Shown: positions 7,515 through 9,950 of the stretch, one piece after another
How the letters are laid out: each line of letters opens with the position of its first letter
Position numbering within the stretch: position 1 is the first letter of the stretch
DNA from: Smithella sp. UBA2180
Lineage (GTDB): Bacteria > Desulfobacterota > Syntrophia > Syntrophales > Smithellaceae
Assembly (NCBI GenBank): GCA_002327415.1
Contig: DCVU01000157.1
Span: 14,412-24,361, forward strand
DNA: 9,950 nucleotides
Direction: 5' to 3'
Notes under the pieces: generated by a model
What the model was told of the DNA's origin: nothing
Databases searched by the model: none
The model's input: only the letters and a program-made list of their open reading frames with translations
Translations under genes and position numbers: made by a program

Positions 7515-8333
7515 TTATCCAATTATAAATATACGGTAATAATAAACAAAGGGAGCGATAAAAATCAGGCAATCCAAACGATCAAGGATTCCTCCGTGAC
7601 CGGGCAAAATTGAACTCGTATCCTTAAGCCCATAATTTCTCTTAATAGCGGATTCACAAATATCGCCCAGTTGCCCGATGATACTGCCGGTAAAAGCAAG
7701 AATTGTTACTTGCGTAAGCGGTATTTCCGGCAAGAAGTAATGACTGAAGATCAAACAGGCAATCGTGCTTCCCAAGACCAATCCAGTCAACCCTTCCACA
7801 GTCTTACCGGGACTGACAAAAGGAGCCAGTTTATGTTTGCCGAAATATTTACCCGCATATAACGCAACTATATCCCCAATGAAGGCAAGGAACAAAACAA
7901 AGAATATCCATTCTTTTCCTTTATCCATCATTCTTAATGCAATGAAATATGACATCAAAAAAGGTATATACATTATGCCAAAGATTACTTTAGCGACGTC
8001 CAGGACATCAAAATTTGTTTCTTTAATCGACAGGATAAATAGTATAAAAACAATCAACACGGAAAAGGCCAGGACGGCAAGTAAATGATTACTATTGCCC
8101 AATAAGACAAACAAAGGAATAATTACCGCAAAAATCATACCTTCAATTTTTTCTTTTACAAAGTCATTTCCGAAAACCATGTGATTGTATTCCCAGACTC
8201 CGCCTAGAATAAACAAAATAACAAGAGCCGTAAAAATTTCTTTTGAACCAAACACGATAACTATGACTAATAAAGGCGCCAGAATAAGGCCTGTCAGCCA
8301 TCTCTTTAACAATGAGTTACCCGTTTTAGACAT
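7515..8333 (-). CDS. cdsA: Phosphatidate cytidylyltransferase (CDP-diglyceride synthase)
   Basis: A membrane enzyme that makes CDP-diacylglycerol from phosphatidate and CTP, the branch point to all bacterial phospholipids. The complete family signature is at residues 228-254: S228, K231-R232, K237-D238, P244-x-H246-G-G and D251-R-x-D254 are all in place. Upstream, GDIVALYAGKYFG (153-165) and SPGKTVEG (174-181) match the conserved catalytic region. About eight hydrophobic segments cover the rest of its 272 residues. The ATG at 8333 is preceded by AAGGG 8 bases upstream, so it has its own ribosome site. This fits its position after a 278-bp spacer instead of the tight coupling used by the genes downstream of it. 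Confidence 0.97.
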   Translation of the reverse strand: MSKTGNSLLKRWLTGLILAPLLVIVIVFGSKEIFTALVILFILGGVWEYNHMVFGNDFVKEKIEGMIFAVIIPLFVLLGNSNHLLAVLAFSVLIVFILFILSIKETNFDVLDVAKVIFGIMYIPFLMSYFIALRMMDKGKEWIFFVLFLAFIGDIVALYAGKYFGKHKLAPFVSPGKTVEGLTGLVLGSTIACLIFSHYFLPEIPLTQVTILAFTGSIIGQLGDICESAIKRNYGLKDTSSILPGHGGILDRLDCLIFIAPFVYYYRIFIIG

Positions 8334-8379
8334 ATATTCAGCCCTTAACTTTTCTTTTCACTCTTCACTTTTTAATGAG

Positions 8380-8530
8380 ACTCGCTAAGAACGAGTGCAA
8401 CGAAGTAATGAAACTCAAGTTTCAGAAGTAAAACGCACTGAAACTTGTAAGTTGAATTATCACCTATGGTGATTCGAAGCGCAAGTCGTAGTGAGTCCCA
8501 AGTTTCAGAAGCGTAGCGCACTGAAATTTG
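8380..8530. repeat. Imperfect tandem duplication (83-bp period) with palindromic cores
   Basis: Two 32-bp palindromes lie at 8416-8447 and 8499-8530, exactly 83 bp apart. Each is CAAGTTTCAG, a 12-nt spacer ending in CGCA, then CTGAAA(C/T)TTG. The first pairs perfectly over 10 bp. The second has one change, giving G-U on the plus-strand RNA and A-C on the minus-strand RNA; its spacer also holds a small nested GCG-TAG-CGC pairing. The sequence to the left of each core (8380-8415 and 8474-8498) is also alignable, though with gaps. A further stem ACTCG/CGAGT sits at 8380-8384/8392-8396. No ORF fits. Confidence 0.75.
8459..8473. repeat. Small perfect palindrome ATCACC-TAT-GGTGAT
   Basis: A 6-bp perfect stem with a 3-nt loop between the two copies of the 83-bp unit. 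It is one of several hairpins packed into the uppS-cdsA spacer. No T-run follows on either strand, so it is not a terminator. Confidence 0.6.
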
Positions 8531-8543
8531 CTGGACGAACTAT

Positions 8544-8564
8544 CCAATAGCCGTTAGCTATTGG
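8544..8564. repeat. Hairpin CCAATAGC-CGTTA-GCTATTGG
   Basis: A perfect 8-bp stem (8544-8551 with 8557-8564) and a 5-nt loop, close to the uppS stop codon. No T-run follows on the minus strand (the next bases read ATAGTTCG), so it does not look like an intrinsic terminator. It could slow 3' exonucleases or form part of a palindromic intergenic element. Confidence 0.7.
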
Positions 8565-8570
8565 GAATTA

Positions 8571-8594
8571 TCCCAGGCACGTAGTGCCGTGGGA
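8571..8594. repeat. Hairpin TCCCAGGCAC-GTA-GTGCC(G)TGGGA
   Basis: A 10-bp stem with one bulged G at 8589 and a 3-nt loop; it is the GC-richest hairpin of the spacer and lies 17 bp after the uppS stop on the coding strand. No T-run follows on the minus strand. The whole spacer at 8334-8611 holds only these palindromes, a pyrimidine-rich stretch (8341-8373, plus strand) and the cdsA ribosome site. Confidence 0.7.
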
Positions 8595-8611
8595 CACTTT
8601 TCTCAGTTCTT

Positions 8612-9352
8612 CTAATTTATTTCTTCTAACTGTTCACTGGTCAAACCAAAACGTCTTTCACGTTTCTGATAACTGGCAATCGCTTTAAAAAGATCATCCT
8701 TTGTAAAATCAGGCCAGAGGACATTGGTAAAATAAAGTTCCGTGTAAGCCATCTGCCAAAGTAAAAAATTACTGATACGATACTCGCCACTGGTACGAAT
8801 CAACAAATCCGGATCAGGCATTCCATAAGTATACAAATAACGATCAAAAGTTTCCTTATTAATATCACTTATATCAATTATCCCTCTTTTATTATCTTGA
8901 ACAATTCTTTTTACAGCACTGATAATCTCATCTTTCCCACCATAACTCAAAGCCAGATTTAAAACCATCTGGTCATTTTTTGCCGTGCTTTCTTTTGTCT
9001 GCAAAAGTTTATCTTTCACCAACGGATGCAAACGATCTATTTCGCCGATTGTTGTGAGCCTGATTCCCTGTTTTTGCAATTCTTTTGTTTCTTTGGTCAA
9101 ATACTCGTCCAGTAAAAACATCAATGCTTCCACTTCCTTTGCCGGACGTTCCCAATTTTCTATGGAAAAGGCATATAGAGTAAGATATTTAATACCGATT
9201 TCACGACATGTTTTTACGACTGTCCTGACTGCTTGAGCACCTTTCTTATGCCCCCGAACTCTGCCTATGGCATGTTGTTTCGCCCAACGCCCATTACCAT
9301 CCATAATTATGGCTATGTGTCGGGGTAATTTATTCCAGTCTATTTTTATCAC
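8612..9352 (-). CDS. uppS: Undecaprenyl diphosphate synthase (cis-prenyltransferase)
   Basis: Condenses eight isopentenyl diphosphates onto farnesyl diphosphate to give the C55 carrier lipid for peptidoglycan and other wall polymers. Family motifs, numbered from the GTG start: HIAIIMDGNGRWAKQ (12-26) with catalytic D18, AFSIENWERP (61-70), LALSYGGKDEI (133-143), and RTSGEYRISNFLLWQ (186-200) followed by E205 in AYTELYF. I start it at GTG 9352 because GGAG lies at an ideal 8-nt spacing (9361-9364) and this gives 246 residues, the usual size. A longer frame from TTG at 9406 would add 18 residues that have no counterpart in the family and lacks a ribosome site. It is separated from frr by a terminator and from cdsA by a palindrome-rich spacer. 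Confidence 0.96.
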   Translation of the reverse strand: MIKIDWNKLPRHIAIIMDGNGRWAKQHAIGRVRGHKKGAQAVRTVVKTCREIGIKYLTLYAFSIENWERPAKEVEALMFLLDEYLTKETKELQKQGIRLTTIGEIDRLHPLVKDKLLQTKESTAKNDQMVLNLALSYGGKDEIISAVKRIVQDNKRGIIDISDINKETFDRYLYTYGMPDPDLLIRTSGEYRISNFLLWQMAYTELYFTNVLWPDFTKDDLFKAIASYQKRERRFGLTSEQLEEIN

Positions 9353-9360
9353 TAATTTAG

Positions 9361-9364
9361 CTCC
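9361..9364 (-). promoter_or_regulatory. Ribosome binding site deciding the uppS start
   Basis: On the minus strand TTTGGAG precedes the GTG at 9352 with 8 nt between GGAG and the start codon. The alternative starts further upstream (another GTG and the TTG at 9406) have no such site. Confidence 0.7.
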
Positions 9365-9486
9365 AAACTGATTTATCACTCTAATAGAGAGAACAATTTT
9401 TTTCAACAGACAATCTGATTTCGGTAAATTCTAATAATATCTTAAAATATCGACTCAAATACAAAACAATTCTTTTAATAATACTC

Positions 9487-9521
9487 AGAAAAACAAATGG
9501 GGAGCTCTCGACTCCCCATTT
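9487..9521 (-). terminator. Strong intrinsic terminator after frr
   Basis: AAATGGGGAG (9495-9504) and CTCCCCATTT (9512-9521) form a perfect 10-bp stem with a 7-nt loop. Read on the minus strand the stem is followed by GTTTTTCTG, a U-rich tract ending near 9487. It lies 22 bp after the frr stop codon and would end transcription arriving from frr. The remaining spacer at 9365-9486 is AT-rich and must hold the uppS promoter if the terminator is efficient. A TATTAT is at 9439-9434, but no -35 match sits at good spacing. Confidence 0.85.
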
Positions 9522-9543
9522 CTACATCTATGTAAAGTCCGGT

Positions 9544-9950
9544 TTAAATCTCCATTATTTCTTTCTCTTTAATTGCAAGTATTTTATCTGTTTTTTCAAT
9601 ATACTGATCAGTTAATTTTTGAACTTCTTCCTGTGCAGCGAAAAGCTCGTCTTCAGCCATTTTATTATTCTTTTTCATACTTTTTAATTCTTCATTAGCA
9701 TCCCTGCGAGCATTACGTAATTTAACTTTTCCTTCTTCTGCCATCTTTTTAACAACTTTAACCAGTTCTTTACGCCGCTCTTCCGTTAATTGCGGAATAG
9801 AAAGACGTACTACTTTGCCATCACTTGATGGCGTTAAACCTAAATCCGATTTTTGAATAGCTTTCTCAACTGCACCAATTACCGAAGCATCCCATGGAAC
9901 AATAAGAATTAGACGGCTTTCCGGTATAGAAATATTAGCAACCTGAGCAA
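9544..9950 (-). CDS. frr: Ribosome recycling factor, C-terminal part (5' end outside window)
   Basis: RRF, with EF-G, splits the post-termination ribosome into subunits. The minus-strand frame is open to the right edge and gives 134 residues of the usual about 185, so roughly the first 50 are missing. It begins AQVANISIPESRLILIVPWD, followed by the stretch around AVEKAIQKSDLGLTPSSDG, the RLSIPQLTEERRKELVK segment at the start of the long helix, then VKLRNARRDANEELK, and ends in the coiled helix bundle. These match RRF through the hinge into domain I. A shorter frame starting at the internal ATG 9744 is just the tail of this gene. Upstream neighbours outside the window are expected to be pyrH and tsf, by the usual gene order. 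Confidence 0.96.
   Translation of the reverse strand, partial: AQVANISIPESRLILIVPWDASVIGAVEKAIQKSDLGLTPSSDGKVVRLSIPQLTEERRKELVKVVKKMAEEGKVKLRNARRDANEELKSMKKNNKMAEDELFAAQEEVQKLTDQYIEKTDKILAIKEKEIMEI

Noticed and set aside
8416..8530. CRISPR array
   Set aside because: There are only two imperfect repeat copies with an internal palindrome, the intervening sequence is itself partly duplicated, and no cas gene is present.
9353..9406. 18-residue N-terminal extension of UppS from TTG 9406
   Set aside because: There is no ribosome site for the TTG, while GTG 9352 has a well-spaced GGAG and gives the normal family length.
9544..9744. Separate 66-residue coiled-coil protein
   Set aside because: The frame continues upstream without a stop and is the C-terminal helix region of ribosome recycling factor.

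Overview
The window is AT-rich bacterial chromosome, densely coding and without phage, transposase, tRNA, rRNA or CRISPR sequence. The right half carries the block frr-uppS-cdsA-dxr-rseP-tsaB on the minus strand. This order, which in many Desulfobacterota (former Deltaproteobacteria) such as Geobacter follows rpsB-tsf-pyrH, suggests a low-GC member of that group. This taxonomic guess is inference from gene order and protein style, not a search result.

Left part (plus strand, 1-4546): the 3' end of a multi-spanning ABC exporter permease; a 259-bp gap with one weak terminator-like hairpin; then a likely co-directional trio. The trio is a small protein with a C-terminal excisionase/MerR-type helix-turn-helix, a large ExeA/GspA-type AAA ATPase, and a soluble TPR protein. 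The ATPase carries a long tail with a lysine-rich stretch and five 24-residue tandem repeats. I do not recognise the trio as a named system; it is the least explained part of the window.

Right part (minus strand, 4560-9950): the C-terminal part of ribosome recycling factor (frr), closed by a strong intrinsic terminator; then uppS, cdsA, dxr, rseP and tsaB. cdsA, dxr and rseP are packed with 0-bp spacing or a 1-bp overlap, and tsaB follows rseP after 7 bp. Dxr makes MEP for isoprenoid synthesis, UppS uses the products to make the undecaprenyl carrier lipid, CdsA makes CDP-diacylglycerol for phospholipids, RseP is a membrane site-2 protease, and TsaB takes part in tRNA t6A formation. The operon is therefore mainly about the cell envelope.

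The tight packing is broken between uppS and cdsA by a 278-bp non-coding spacer. It contains at least six small palindromes, two of which belong to an imperfect tandem duplication with an 83-bp period. It looks like a palindromic intergenic repeat element (BIME/REP-like in style) set into a housekeeping operon. This spacer and the unnamed HTH-ATPase-TPR trio are the two places most worth following up.
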